Shown: positions 1 through 7,868 of the stretch, piece by piece
Layout of the letters: each line of letters begins with the position of its first letter
Position numbering within the stretch: the stretch's first letter is position 1
DNA from: Bordetella parapertussis
Lineage (GTDB): Bacteria > Pseudomonadota > Gammaproteobacteria > Burkholderiales > Burkholderiaceae_C
DNA length: 20,014 nucleotides
Direction of reading: 5' to 3'
Assembly: GCA_945873925.1 (NCBI GenBank)
Contig: CAMCES010000029.1
Location: forward strand, 1 to 20,014
Notes under the pieces: generated by a model
What the model was told of the DNA's origin: nothing
The model's input: only the letters and a program-made list of their open reading frames with translations
The model's database searches: none
Program-made: the position numbers and the translations under genes

Positions 1-1349
1 ACCAAATCGTTGGCTTGGATCGCAGTGGTGCCTTCGTAAATGGTCAAAATTTTGGCGTCGCGGTAGTACTGGGCAGCACCGGTTTCCTCGATGAAGCCCA
101 TGCCACCATGCACTTGCACACCCAATGAAGTCACCTCCAGGCTCATCTCGGTGCTGAAGCCTTTGACCAGTGGCACCATGTATTCATAGACGGCTTGGTT
201 TTGCTGTCGGGTTTGCGCGTCAGGATGGTGGTGCGCGGCATCAAAAGCCGCAGCGGCCACTGAAGCCATGGCCCGGCAGCCCTCGGTGTAAGCACGCATC
301 GTCATCAGCATGCGGCGCACATCGGGATGGTGAATGATCGGCGCAGCGGCCTTGATGCTGCCGTCCACAGGGCGGCTTTGCACACGGTCACGGGCGTACT
401 GCGTGGCCTTTTGATAGGCTCGGTCGGCGACCGAAATGCCTTGCACACCCACCGCATAGCGGGCAGCGTTCATCATGATGAACATGTACTCGAGGCCACG
501 GTTTTCTTGGCCCACCAAGAAACCCACGGCACCGCCGTTGTCGCCATACTGCAGCACAGCGGTCGGGCTGGCTTTGATGCCCATTTTGTGCTCAATGCTC
601 ACGCAATGCACATCGTTGCGCGCGCCTAAGGAGCCATCTTTGTTGACCAACATTTTGGGCACCACAAACAAGCTGATTCCCTTCACGCCTTCGGGCGCCC
701 CCGAGACCCGCGCCAACACCAAATGAATGATGTTGTCGGCCATGTCGTGCTCGCCGTAGGTGATGTAGATCTTGGTGCCGAACACCTTGTAAGTGCCGTC
801 GGCTTGCGGCTCGGCACGCGAGCGCACCATCGACAAATCAGAGCCAGCTTGTGGCTCGGTCAGGTTCATGGTGCCGGTCCACTCGCCGCTGACCAGCTTG
901 TCCAAGTAGGTGGCTTTCAATTCGTCTGAGCCGGCGGTGAGCAAAGCTTCGATCGCGCCGTCAGTCAGCAAAGGACACAAGGCAAAACTCATGTTGGCAG
1001 CGTTGAGCATTTCAATGCATGCAGCGCCAATGGTTTTGGGCAAACCCTGACCGCCGAAATCCGCTGGGTGTTGCAGACCTTGCCAGCCACCTTCAGCGAA
1101 TTGCTTGTAGGCTTGTTTGAAACCTGGTGTGGTTGTTACCACGCCACCCATCCAAGATGATGGGTTTTTGTCACCTTCCCAATTCAGTGGCGCAATCACG
1201 TCTTGGTTAAAACGGGCGCATTCCTCGAGCACGGCCTGGGCCGTCTCTAAGCCTGCTTCTTCAAAGCCAGGAATCTTTGCAATCTGGTCCAAGGCAGCCA
1301 AGTGCCGCATGTTGAACAACAAGTCTTTCACAGGGGCAACATAGCTCAC
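1..1349 (-). CDS. Acyl-CoA dehydrogenase, long form (C-terminus beyond window)
   Basis: This FAD enzyme oxidises acyl-CoA to enoyl-CoA and passes electrons to ETF. It begins with a GTG at 1349 (VSYVAPVKDLLFNMRHLA), with GGAG six bases upstream; that opening is typical of the long acyl-CoA dehydrogenases that carry an extra N-terminal segment and C-terminal domain. The flavin/substrate loop MNLTEPQAGSDLSMVRSRA is present, and the catalytic base is probably Glu439 in ILTIYEGTTAIQ. About 449 codons are visible. Relatives are usually near 600 residues, so roughly 150 C-terminal residues lie off the left edge. It is the third gene after etfB and etfA, 61 bp behind etfA with no terminator seen between, so it is probably co-transcribed with its electron acceptor. 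Substrate chain length cannot be read from sequence; a 3-methylmercaptopropionyl-CoA dehydrogenase (DmdC-like) role is an alternative in this superfamily. Confidence 0.93.
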   Translation of the reverse strand, partial: MSYVAPVKDLLFNMRHLAALDQIAKIPGFEEAGLETAQAVLEECARFNQDVIAPLNWEGDKNPSSWMGGVVTTTPGFKQAYKQFAEGGWQGLQHPADFGGQGLPKTIGAACIEMLNAANMSFALCPLLTDGAIEALLTAGSDELKATYLDKLVSGEWTGTMNLTEPQAGSDLSMVRSRAEPQADGTYKVFGTKIYITYGEHDMADNIIHLVLARVSGAPEGVKGISLFVVPKMLVNKDGSLGARNDVHCVSIEHKMGIKASPTAVLQYGDNGGAVGFLVGQENRGLEYMFIMMNAARYAVGVQGISVADRAYQKATQYARDRVQSRPVDGSIKAAAPIIHHPDVRRMLMTMRAYTEGCRAMASVAAAAFDAAHHHPDAQTRQQNQAVYEYMVPLVKGFSTEMSLEVTSLGVQVHGGMGFIEETGAAQYYRDAKILTIYEGTTAIQANDL

Positions 1350-1410
1350 TTGGATCTCCAATTACCAATCAACATGAAAAACACCACCGCTCGGGCGCTT
1401 TTGTATCGGG

Positions 1411-2343
1411 TCACAGTGCCGCGACCAATTCGGGTACGGCCAAAAACAAATCGGCTTCCAAGCCGTAATCGGCCACACTGAAAATAGGCGCCTCAGGGTC
1501 TTTGTTGATGGCAACAATGACTTTGCTGTCTTTCATGCCGGCGAGATGCTGAATGGCGCCGCTGATGCCGCATGCCACATACAACTGCGGCGCCACGATC
1601 TTGCCGGTTTGACCGACTTGCCAATCGTTGGGCGCGTAGCCTGCGTCTACAGCAGCTCGGCTGGCACCCATGGCAGCGCCGAGTTTGTCAGCCAAGGGGG
1701 TGATGACTTCGGTAAATTTTTCGGAGCTGCCCAATGCACGGCCGCCCGAGACGATGACCTTGGCCGCGGTGAGTTCAGGGCGGTCGTTCTTGGCGATTTC
1801 ACTGCCCATGAACTGGCTTTGCGTAACCGAGTGGGCTGGGCTGATGCTCTCAACAGCTGCGCTACCGCCGGTGGCTGCGGCGGCATCAAAGCCTGTGGTG
1901 CGCACCGTGATGACCTTGGTGGCATCGGTGGCTTGCACCGTGGCGATGGCATTGCCGGCGTAGATGGGCCGCTCAAACGTGTCAGGGCTGTCGACCTTGG
2001 TGATGTCACTCACCTGGGCCACATCAAGCTTGGCAGCCACGCGTGGGGCGATGTTTTTGCCGCTGGCTGTGGCCGCAAACAAAATATGCGAGTAGCCAGA
2101 GGCCAGCGCCAGCACTTGGGCAGCCATTTGCTCGGCCAATCCGTGGGCGAAGCCATCGGCATCGGCATGCAGGACTTTGCTCACACCTGCAATTTGAGCA
2201 GCAGCCTGGGCGGCTGCAGCGGCGTCTTTGCCAGCCACCAACACATGAACCTCGCCGCCACAGGCCAATGCGGCAGTAACGGTGTTGAGGGTGGCGGGTT
2301 TGATCGCGTGGTTATCGTGTTCGGCGATGACGAGGGAAGTCAT
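1411..2343 (-). CDS. etfA: Electron transfer flavoprotein alpha subunit (EtfA/FixB)
   Basis: This is the large subunit of the soluble ETF heterodimer, which binds FAD and carries electrons from acyl-CoA dehydrogenases towards ETF:ubiquinone oxidoreductase. The protein has 310 residues, the normal length. The N-terminal half is the ETF nucleotide-fold domain. The C-terminal FAD domain carries the family signature: VVSGGRALGSSEKF-like strand, then YVACGISGAIQHLAGM and VAINKDPEAPIFSVADYG. AAGGA lies a few bases before the ATG. It follows etfB by 29 bp and precedes the acyl-CoA dehydrogenase, the usual order for this operon. Nothing appears truncated. Confidence 0.97.
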   Translation of the reverse strand: MTSLVIAEHDNHAIKPATLNTVTAALACGGEVHVLVAGKDAAAAAQAAAQIAGVSKVLHADADGFAHGLAEQMAAQVLALASGYSHILFAATASGKNIAPRVAAKLDVAQVSDITKVDSPDTFERPIYAGNAIATVQATDATKVITVRTTGFDAAAATGGSAAVESISPAHSVTQSQFMGSEIAKNDRPELTAAKVIVSGGRALGSSEKFTEVITPLADKLGAAMGASRAAVDAGYAPNDWQVGQTGKIVAPQLYVACGISGAIQHLAGMKDSKVIVAINKDPEAPIFSVADYGLEADLFLAVPELVAAL

Positions 2344-2372
2344 GTGTATGTCCTTGGTCTGTGGCGAAGTGG

Positions 2373-3122
2373 TCAGATGACCTTGGCTTCATTTTTCAAT
2401 TTGTCCACCAAAGCCGCCACATCGGCCACTTTGATACCTGCGCTGCGCTTGGGCGGCTCGCAGACTTTCAGGGTTTGGATACGCGGCTTGACATCCACAC
2501 CCAGGTCTTCGGGCTTGAGGATGTCGAGTGGCTTTTTCTTAGCCTTCATGATGTTGGGCAAGGTCACGTAGCGTGGCTCGTTCAAGCGTAAATCGGTGGT
2601 GACCACCGCAGGCAAGCTGAGCTTCAAGGTTTCCAAGCCACCGTCGACCTCTCGGGTAATGAGGGCGTGGCCATCGGCCATCTCAACTTTGGAGGCAAAC
2701 GTGGCTTGCGGCCAATCGGCCAGGGCTGCCAGCATTTGGCCGGTTTGGTTGCAATCGTCGTCAATCGCTTGTTTGCCCAAAATCACCAAAGTTGGTTGCT
2801 CTTTGTCAGCCAGAGCCTTCAGAAGTTTGGCCACGGCCAGTGGTTGCAATTCCTCGGTCGTTTCCACCAAGATGCCTCGGTCTGCACCGATGGCCATGGC
2901 GGTTCGCAGGGTTTCTTGGCATTGGTTAACGCCGCAGGAAACCACGATCACCTCGCTCAAAATGCCTTTTTCTTTCAAGCGCACCGCTTCTTCAACCGCG
3001 ATTTCGTCAAACGGGTTCATGCTCATCTTGACGTTGGCGATGTCGACGCCGGTTTGATCCGACTTGACCCGAACTTTGACGTTGTAGTCCACCACGCGCT
3101 TGACCGCGACCAGTGCCTTCAT
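2373..3122 (-). CDS. etfB: Electron transfer flavoprotein beta subunit (EtfB/FixA)
   Basis: This is the small ETF subunit (249 residues, typical length). It starts MKALVAVKRVVDYNVKVRVK and carries the classical beta-subunit features: the conserved N-terminal MSMNPFDEIAVEEAVRLKEK, the ETF-beta segment IDDDCNQTGQMLAALADWPQ, and a C-terminal arm with KAKKKPLD that in relatives wraps the alpha subunit and contacts dehydrogenases. GGAG sits seven bases before the ATG. As the first gene of etfB-etfA-acyl-CoA dehydrogenase it should carry the operon promoter. The 122 bp upstream contain a perfect 13-bp palindrome, listed separately. Confidence 0.97.
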   Translation of the reverse strand: MKALVAVKRVVDYNVKVRVKSDQTGVDIANVKMSMNPFDEIAVEEAVRLKEKGILSEVIVVSCGVNQCQETLRTAMAIGADRGILVETTEELQPLAVAKLLKALADKEQPTLVILGKQAIDDDCNQTGQMLAALADWPQATFASKVEMADGHALITREVDGGLETLKLSLPAVVTTDLRLNEPRYVTLPNIMKAKKKPLDILKPEDLGVDVKPRIQTLKVCEPPKRSAGIKVADVAALVDKLKNEAKVI

Positions 3123-3189
3123 GGGTTTTCTCCAGGGAATTGAGGGGCAGATTTGTCAATGAAACGACGCAGATTTGGTCGTTCAAAGT

Positions 3190-3202
3190 TGACGTTACGT
3201 CA
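3190..3202. promoter_or_regulatory. Perfect palindrome upstream of etfB, candidate operator
   Basis: The sequence TGACGTTACGTCA is a perfect inverted repeat around one central base, 68 bp before the etfB start. A looser inverted repeat, ACGAC/GTCGT with 9 bp between arms, lies at 3164-3182. A second copy of the GGTCGT core occurs at 3233-3238 beside the end of the MscS gene. From memory, ACGT-type palindromes are described for the MerR-family regulator LiuR and related acyl-CoA catabolism regulators in proteobacteria; that assignment is inference. No convincing -35/-10 pair was fixed. Confidence 0.4.
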
Positions 3203-3244
3203 TTCTAGACGAATCCATGCGGTTTTTAGAACGGTCGTGCTTTT

Positions 3245-4453
3245 TTACCCTTTGGAAGGGGGGACGTTGATGCCAGCTTGTCCCAAGGCGGCCCAAATGA
3301 GCGAATTCGCCTCGGACAACACGGACTGTCTACCTTGTTGGAGGTCGGCCACCCAAAAATGCACGATAAACCCCATACCATCATGCGCGAAGCTGGTGAA
3401 ATAGGCTTGCGGTGGCGGATCACGCAACACCAGGGCAAGTTGTAATACAGCCTCGCAAACAACCGATTGAACCTGGGAGACATCACTGCCCACCGCCACG
3501 GTCAGTGGGCACTGCAAAGCCACCGAGCTTTGTGTGAGCGAAAAGTTGTCGACCCGCTGAATCAACAGCATTTCATTTGGAATGATGGATTCGCGACCAT
3601 CGGCATCTTTAATCAGGGTATAGCGGGTTTTGATGTCGGTCACCACACCTTCTATCCCATCGACACGTATGAGGTCACCGATGCGCACAGCACGCTCAAC
3701 CAGCACCACAAAACCACTGATGTAGTTGGCTGCCAGTTTTTGCAAACCCAAGCCCAAACCCACACCCAAGGCGCCGCCCAACACCGACAAAGCGGTCAGG
3801 TCGACACCCACAGCTGACAAGACCAAGAGCAAGCCGACCAAGAGCAAAAAAGCCCGCAACACATTGGCAGCCACTTTGCGCATCGACAGGTCTGTCATGG
3901 TCTGGCTCAACACCTTTTGCTCGATCGTGGCTGACACCCACAGGGCCAACAGCAAGACAAGCCCCGAAGACAACATGCCTTCCAACAAAGTTCGCAGGTC
4001 CAATTTGGTCTTGCCGAAATTGACATGGATTTGTTCCATCTCATGGGCGACCAATGGCAGCAAATCGCTGATCCACAAAACAGCGACCAACCAGGCCAGC
4101 CAAGAAATCAGCCGCTCGGTCAGTGCGGCCAAGGGAGAGGTCGGGAAAACCGCTCGCAGCACAAGCGCGCACAAGCGAATCAGCACCAAGGACATCAACA
4201 ATGGGATGGCAAATTTGAAGAGCAACAAGCTTTGGTGCTTGAAGAAAATACCGTCGAGCAGGTAAGTCAGTGCCAAAGCCACAGCGGGCAGTAACAAGCC
4301 ATCCAACAGGTGCCGCCCAAACAAAATGGAGTCGGCATTGGCTTGGCGGCTGAGTTGTTTGGCAAACAACCAAGACACCAACAAAGCCAGTAACAGCCAA
4401 AGCAGTTCGTAGAGAGCCTTGACCACCAGTCCGTCTTGCAATGATGTCAGCAT
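3245..4453 (-). CDS. MscS-family mechanosensitive channel
   Basis: This inner-membrane channel of the MscS family releases osmolytes on hypo-osmotic shock. It has 402 residues, longer than E. coli MscS (286), because extra hydrophobic segments precede the pore region (roughly residues 10-30, 50-70, 75-100, 108-131 and 160-178). The MscS core follows: pore helix and glycine-rich stretch LGGALGVGLGLGLQKLAANY at about 224-243, SGFVVLVERAVRIGDLI, then the beta domain with IIPNEMLLIQRVDNFS at about 290-305 and the alpha/beta vestibule to the C-terminus. It diverges from mltB, with 87 bp between starts, and lies 122 bp upstream of etfB on the same strand. TACAAA seven bases before the ATG could be a -10 for a leaderless or very short-leader transcript. 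Conductance and gating cannot be inferred. Confidence 0.93.
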   Translation of the reverse strand: MLTSLQDGLVVKALYELLWLLLALLVSWLFAKQLSRQANADSILFGRHLLDGLLLPAVALALTYLLDGIFFKHQSLLLFKFAIPLLMSLVLIRLCALVLRAVFPTSPLAALTERLISWLAWLVAVLWISDLLPLVAHEMEQIHVNFGKTKLDLRTLLEGMLSSGLVLLLALWVSATIEQKVLSQTMTDLSMRKVAANVLRAFLLLVGLLLVLSAVGVDLTALSVLGGALGVGLGLGLQKLAANYISGFVVLVERAVRIGDLIRVDGIEGVVTDIKTRYTLIKDADGRESIIPNEMLLIQRVDNFSLTQSSVALQCPLTVAVGSDVSQVQSVVCEAVLQLALVLRDPPPQAYFTSFAHDGMGFIVHFWVADLQQGRQSVLSEANSLIWAALGQAGINVPPSKG

Positions 4454-4526
4454 GAATCCGTTTGTAATTAGCAGATGAAATCCAGCTTAACACGCGGCAA
4501 GTGCCGTGACCTGATCCTGGCTTGGC

Positions 4527-4532
4527 TAAACT
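4527..4532 (+). promoter_or_regulatory. Candidate -10 (TAAACT) for leaderless mltB transcript
   Basis: TAAACT ends eight bases before the mltB ATG, so transcription would begin at or next to the start codon. There is no Shine-Dalgarno sequence there. The same hexamer occurs at nearly the same distance before thyA. No good -35 is visible, so this remains a candidate. Confidence 0.35.
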
Positions 4533-4540
4533 CGACAACC

Positions 4541-5680
4541 ATGCGCCACACCCACAGGTCTTTCAAATCGTTCGCCTCGTTGCTGTCCTTGTGGGTCTGC
4601 ATATCCGGGCTGATGGGCGTGGCAACACAAGCCAAAGCAGTGGACCCCCAAGCACCGACAAAAACGCTTCAAAAGGCCACCGCCAAGAAACCGAAAAAAC
4701 ACAAGCGGGCCCAAGCTTTTGTTGGCAAGCCTTTTGGTAACACCGCTTCGGTCAAACGCTTGGCTGCTGAATTGGCGCAACAACGCGGCATACCCAAGAG
4801 ATGGGTTCAGCAACAAATTGCCAGTGCTCGCTTGCTTCCACAAGTGCAAAAAATGATCATGCCCGCAGCACTGCCATCAGCGAAAAACTGGGGTGCCTAC
4901 CGCGCTCGCTTTTTGGACCCGCAACGGACGCAAGCCGGGCTAGAGTTTTGGCGATCCCATGCTGAAACACTTGCCCGCGCAGAGCGAACCTATGGCGTAC
5001 CTGCTCAATACATTGTGGGTATTTTGGGTGTAGAGACTTACTTTGGTCGGCATCAAGGTCAGTTCAAGGTGCTGGATGTGTTGGCCACACTCAGCCTGTC
5101 TTTTCCGTCTGAACACCGACAAGCCGAGGAGCGACAGGCATTTTTCAAAAATGAACTGGGCTATTTCCTCCAACAACGCTTGAAAAACCCCAGCCTGAAA
5201 AACCAACTGGGCAGTTACGCTGGTGCCAGCGGTTGGCCTCAGTTCATGCCTTCGAGCATCGACAAATTCGCGGTCGACTTTGACCAAGATGGACAGATCA
5301 ACCTGACCCATAGCCCGGCTGACGCCATTGGCTCGATTGCGCATTATTTCCAAGCCTATGGCTGGCAAGCCGGCATGCCCACGCATTTCGAGGTGGATGT
5401 TCAGGCCGATGGCGGTGAATTGAACGCTTTGCTGGCACCAGACATCGTGCCCTCTTGGTCGGCGGACCATCTGCTTGAAAAAAGGGTGGGACTGTCCCAG
5501 GCAGGTCGGCAATTTGGCGGTGCTCTGGCTTTGGTGGAATTGAACAACGGAGGGGATCGACCAAGCTATGTGGCGGGCACGGATAACTTCTTTGTGGTGA
5601 CCCGCTACAACCGTAGCAGCTACTACGCCATGGCGGTGATTGAGCTGGGGCAAGCCATTGAAAGGGCCTTGCACCACTAA
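4541..5680 (+). CDS. mltB: Lytic murein transglycosylase B (MltB/SltB1 family)
   Basis: This periplasmic enzyme cleaves the MurNAc-GlcNAc bond of peptidoglycan to give 1,6-anhydro ends. The ATG at 4541 is preferred over the in-frame ATG at 4475 because it opens directly into a signal peptide (basic MRHTHRSFKS, hydrophobic core, cleavage probably after AKA at residue 33). The product is 379 residues. The MltB-type catalytic domain is clear: the catalytic glutamate is Glu165 in GILGVETYFGRHQG, followed by GASGWPQFMPSSIDKFAVDF and DAIGSIAHYFQAYGW. There is no lipobox cysteine, so unlike E. coli MltB it is probably soluble or ionically held. The mature N-terminus is lysine-rich (KKPKKHKR). It diverges from the MscS gene, and thyA follows 68 bp downstream. 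Confidence 0.93.
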   Translation: MRHTHRSFKSFASLLSLWVCISGLMGVATQAKAVDPQAPTKTLQKATAKKPKKHKRAQAFVGKPFGNTASVKRLAAELAQQRGIPKRWVQQQIASARLLPQVQKMIMPAALPSAKNWGAYRARFLDPQRTQAGLEFWRSHAETLARAERTYGVPAQYIVGILGVETYFGRHQGQFKVLDVLATLSLSFPSEHRQAEERQAFFKNELGYFLQQRLKNPSLKNQLGSYAGASGWPQFMPSSIDKFAVDFDQDGQINLTHSPADAIGSIAHYFQAYGWQAGMPTHFEVDVQADGGELNALLAPDIVPSWSADHLLEKRVGLSQAGRQFGGALALVELNNGGDRPSYVAGTDNFFVVTRYNRSSYYAMAVIELGQAIERALHH

Positions 5681-5735
5681 GGGTCCTGGGTTTGCCTGAC
5701 CGGCGGCCTGCGCCATTCATGCTGACCCGACCCTC

Positions 5736-5741
5736 TAAACT
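5736..5741 (+). promoter_or_regulatory. Candidate -10 (TAAACT) for leaderless thyA transcript
   Basis: TAAACT ends seven bases before the thyA ATG at 5749, in the context CTCTAAACTC, matching GCTAAACTC before mltB. No ribosome-binding site is present, which fits a leaderless mRNA for the thyA-folA-xth operon. No good -35 is visible. Confidence 0.35.
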
Positions 5742-5748
5742 CTGCCCC

Positions 5749-6591
5749 ATGAGCCAGCCAGCCCCCCACCCCATCCCCACGCCCTACGAAGATTTCATGC
5801 GCCATGTGTACACGCATGGGGTGAACAAGTCCGACCGCACCGGCACCGGTACGCGCAGCGTGTTTGGCCATCAAATGCGCTTTGATTTGCGTCAAGGTTT
5901 TCCACTGGTCACCACCAAAAAGGTGCACCTCAAATCCATCATCGTCGAGTTACTGTGGTTTCTCACCGGCTCGAGCAACAACCACTGGTTGACCGAGCGC
6001 GGCTGCACCATATGGGACGAATGGGCACGCGCGGACGGTGAATTGGGGCCGGTGTATGGCGTGCAGTGGCGCAGTTGGCCAACGCCTGAGGGCGGACAGA
6101 TCGACCAGATCACCGAGGTGATCAAGACCTTGAAGACCAACCCCGACTCGCGCCGCATCATCGTGAGCGCATGGAACGTGGCAGACCTGTCCAAGATGGC
6201 GCTCATGCCTTGCCATGCTTTATTCCAGTTTTACGTGGCACCTCCCACCCAACCCGGCGGCAAGGGCCAACTGAGTTGTCAGCTTTACCAACGCAGTGCG
6301 GATATTTTCTTGGGCGTGCCTTTCAACATTGCCAGCTACGCGCTGCTGACCCACATGGTGGCGCAGCAATGTGACTTGGAGGTGAGCGAATTCATCTGGA
6401 CTGGCGGCGATTGCCATATCTACAGCAACCACCACGAACAAGTCGAGCTGCAACTGACCCGCTCGCCTTTTCCGGCGCCCACGCTGCTGATCAAGCGCCG
6501 CCCCGATTCGATCTTCGACTACCAGTTTGAAGACTTCGAGGTGCGTGACTACCAATGTCACCCCGCTATCAAGGCGCCGGTTGCGGTTTAA
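5749..6591 (+). CDS. thyA: Thymidylate synthase
   Basis: It methylates dUMP to dTMP using 5,10-methylene-tetrahydrofolate and releases dihydrofolate. The ATG at 5749 gives 280 residues. The open frame continues upstream to 5692, but the added residues do not look like ThyA. Motifs in order: RTGTGTRSVFGHQMRFDL, FPLVTTKKVHLKSIIVELLW, catalytic Cys155 in ALMPCHALFQFYV, QLYQRSADIFLGVPFNIASY, the folate/dUMP contact GGDCHIYSNHHEQVELQL, and a normal C-terminus HPAIKAPVAV. It is the first gene of a tight cluster; folA starts five bases after its stop, and that enzyme reduces the dihydrofolate made here. Confidence 0.97.
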   Translation: MSQPAPHPIPTPYEDFMRHVYTHGVNKSDRTGTGTRSVFGHQMRFDLRQGFPLVTTKKVHLKSIIVELLWFLTGSSNNHWLTERGCTIWDEWARADGELGPVYGVQWRSWPTPEGGQIDQITEVIKTLKTNPDSRRIIVSAWNVADLSKMALMPCHALFQFYVAPPTQPGGKGQLSCQLYQRSADIFLGVPFNIASYALLTHMVAQQCDLEVSEFIWTGGDCHIYSNHHEQVELQLTRSPFPAPTLLIKRRPDSIFDYQFEDFEVRDYQCHPAIKAPVAV

Positions 6592-6596
6592 CAGCC

Positions 6597-7085
6597 ATGC
6601 CACTGCACCTGATTTACGCCCGCGCCCGCAACAACGTCATTGGCCACCATGGCACCATGCCATGGCATTTGCCTGAAGATTTGGCGCATTTCAAACGCAC
6701 CACCCTGGGCCAACCAGTGGTGATGGGGCGCGTGACTTGGGAATCGATCCCTGCTGCGTTCAGACCGCTACCCGGTCGTCGCAATGTGGTGGTGTCACGC
6801 CAATCCGACTACGCTGCTGAGGGTGCTGAAGTGGTGAATTCGGTGCAGGCAGCACTGGCTTTATTCCCTGCCAATCAGTTGGTGTGGATCATGGGTGGCG
6901 CTCAAATTTATGCCCAGGCCCTGCCCTTGGCCAGCCAAGTGGTGGTCACTGAAATCCATGCAGAGTTTGAGGGAGATGCGTTTGCACCTGCGCTCGGCGC
7001 AGACTGGCATGAGGTCAGCCGAACATCCCACACCTCGGCACAAGGTTTGGGCTATAGCCTGGTGACTTTGGAGCGCCGACCATGA
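6597..7085 (+). CDS. folA: Dihydrofolate reductase
   Basis: It reduces dihydrofolate to tetrahydrofolate with NADPH, closing the cycle opened by thymidylate synthase. The ATG at 6597, five bases after the thyA stop, gives 162 residues (E. coli 159). The frame is open back to 6555, but that part overlaps thyA and lacks the family N-terminus; MPLHLIYARARNNVIG is the expected first strand. The active-site acid is Asp28 in MPWHLPEDLAHFKRTT. VVMGRVTWESI, LPGRRNVVVS and VWIMGGAQIYAQAL are the NADPH-binding and core motifs. No Shine-Dalgarno site is visible before it, so translational coupling to thyA is likely. It overlaps xth by four bases (ATGA). Confidence 0.97.
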   Translation: MPLHLIYARARNNVIGHHGTMPWHLPEDLAHFKRTTLGQPVVMGRVTWESIPAAFRPLPGRRNVVVSRQSDYAAEGAEVVNSVQAALALFPANQLVWIMGGAQIYAQALPLASQVVVTEIHAEFEGDAFAPALGADWHEVSRTSHTSAQGLGYSLVTLERRP

Positions 7086-7861
7086 AACTCGCCACCTGGA
7101 ACGTCAATTCGCTCACCGTTCGGCTACCGCAAGTGTTGGATTGGTTGTCAGCACAAAACGAACACGGCGGTGTGGATGTGCTGGCCTTGCAAGAAACCAA
7201 AACCACCGACGATAAATTCCCTGTCGCCGAGATTGAAGCGGCGGGTTACCAAGTGGCTTTTTTTGGACAAAAAACCTACAACGGCGTGGCGCTGATTGCC
7301 AGGCATCCCATCACCGAGGTGGTGCAAAACATCCCCAGTTTCACCGATGACATGGCCCGTGTGATCACTGCCACGGTGATGGATGTGCGTGTCGTGGGGG
7401 CGTATTTCCCCAATGGTCAAGCGCCAGATAGCGATAAGTTTGTCTACAAAATGGCGTGGCTTGACGCTTTGCAAGCCTTCATCAAAGACGAACTCAGCCG
7501 CCACGACAAACTGGTGCTCATGGGTGACTTCAACATCACTTGGGACGACTTGGACGTCTGGGACCCGGTCGCCTTGGCTGGCAGCATCCACTGCACCGAC
7601 CAGGAACGTGCTCACTTCAAGGCCTTGCTCGACTTGGGTCTGCACGATGCTTTCCGCTTGTTTGAGCAGGCCCCGAAAAGTTATTCCTGGTGGGATTACC
7701 GCGAATTTGCATTCAAACGCAACCGTGGTTTGCGCATAGACCACATTTTGGTGTCCCAGGCGTTGGTCGAACAAGTCAGTGCCTGCTTGATTGACAAAGC
7801 CCCGCGCAAGAACGAGCGCCCAAGTGACCACACGCCGGTTGTTGTTACCCTGAGAAATTGA
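7082..7861 (+). CDS. xth: Exodeoxyribonuclease III (AP endonuclease family)
   Basis: This is a DNA-repair nuclease with 3'-5' exonuclease and AP-endonuclease activity of the Xth/ExoA family. It has 259 residues and starts MKLATWNVNSLTVRLPQVLDWL. Metal and catalytic residues are visible: Asn7, Glu38 in LALQETK, the GDFNI motif, SWWDYREFAFKRNRGLRIDHIL, and the terminal SDHTPVVVTL histidine. GGAG at 7070-7073 lies eight bases before the ATG, which overlaps the folA stop as ATGA, so it is the third gene of thyA-folA-xth. It converges with ntrC, leaving only seven bases between stops and no intrinsic terminator that I can see. Confidence 0.95.
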   Translation: MKLATWNVNSLTVRLPQVLDWLSAQNEHGGVDVLALQETKTTDDKFPVAEIEAAGYQVAFFGQKTYNGVALIARHPITEVVQNIPSFTDDMARVITATVMDVRVVGAYFPNGQAPDSDKFVYKMAWLDALQAFIKDELSRHDKLVLMGDFNITWDDLDVWDPVALAGSIHCTDQERAHFKALLDLGLHDAFRLFEQAPKSYSWWDYREFAFKRNRGLRIDHILVSQALVEQVSACLIDKAPRKNERPSDHTPVVVTLRN

Positions 7862-7868
7862 TGGATGT

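Noticed and set aside
1546..2571. Long plus-strand open frame (341 codons) across etfA and part of etfB
   Set aside because: It is antisense to two certain genes, has low-complexity Gly/Ala/His composition and no recognisable domain; it is a codon-bias shadow.
3245..3486. Second minus-strand frame at the end of the MscS gene (3226-3486)
   Set aside because: It is an out-of-frame overlap with the MscS C-terminal domain and has no recognisable motif.
4475..4540. Earlier ATG for mltB at 4475
   Set aside because: It would add 22 residues ahead of a normal signal peptide and has no better ribosome site; the ATG at 4541 fits secretion.
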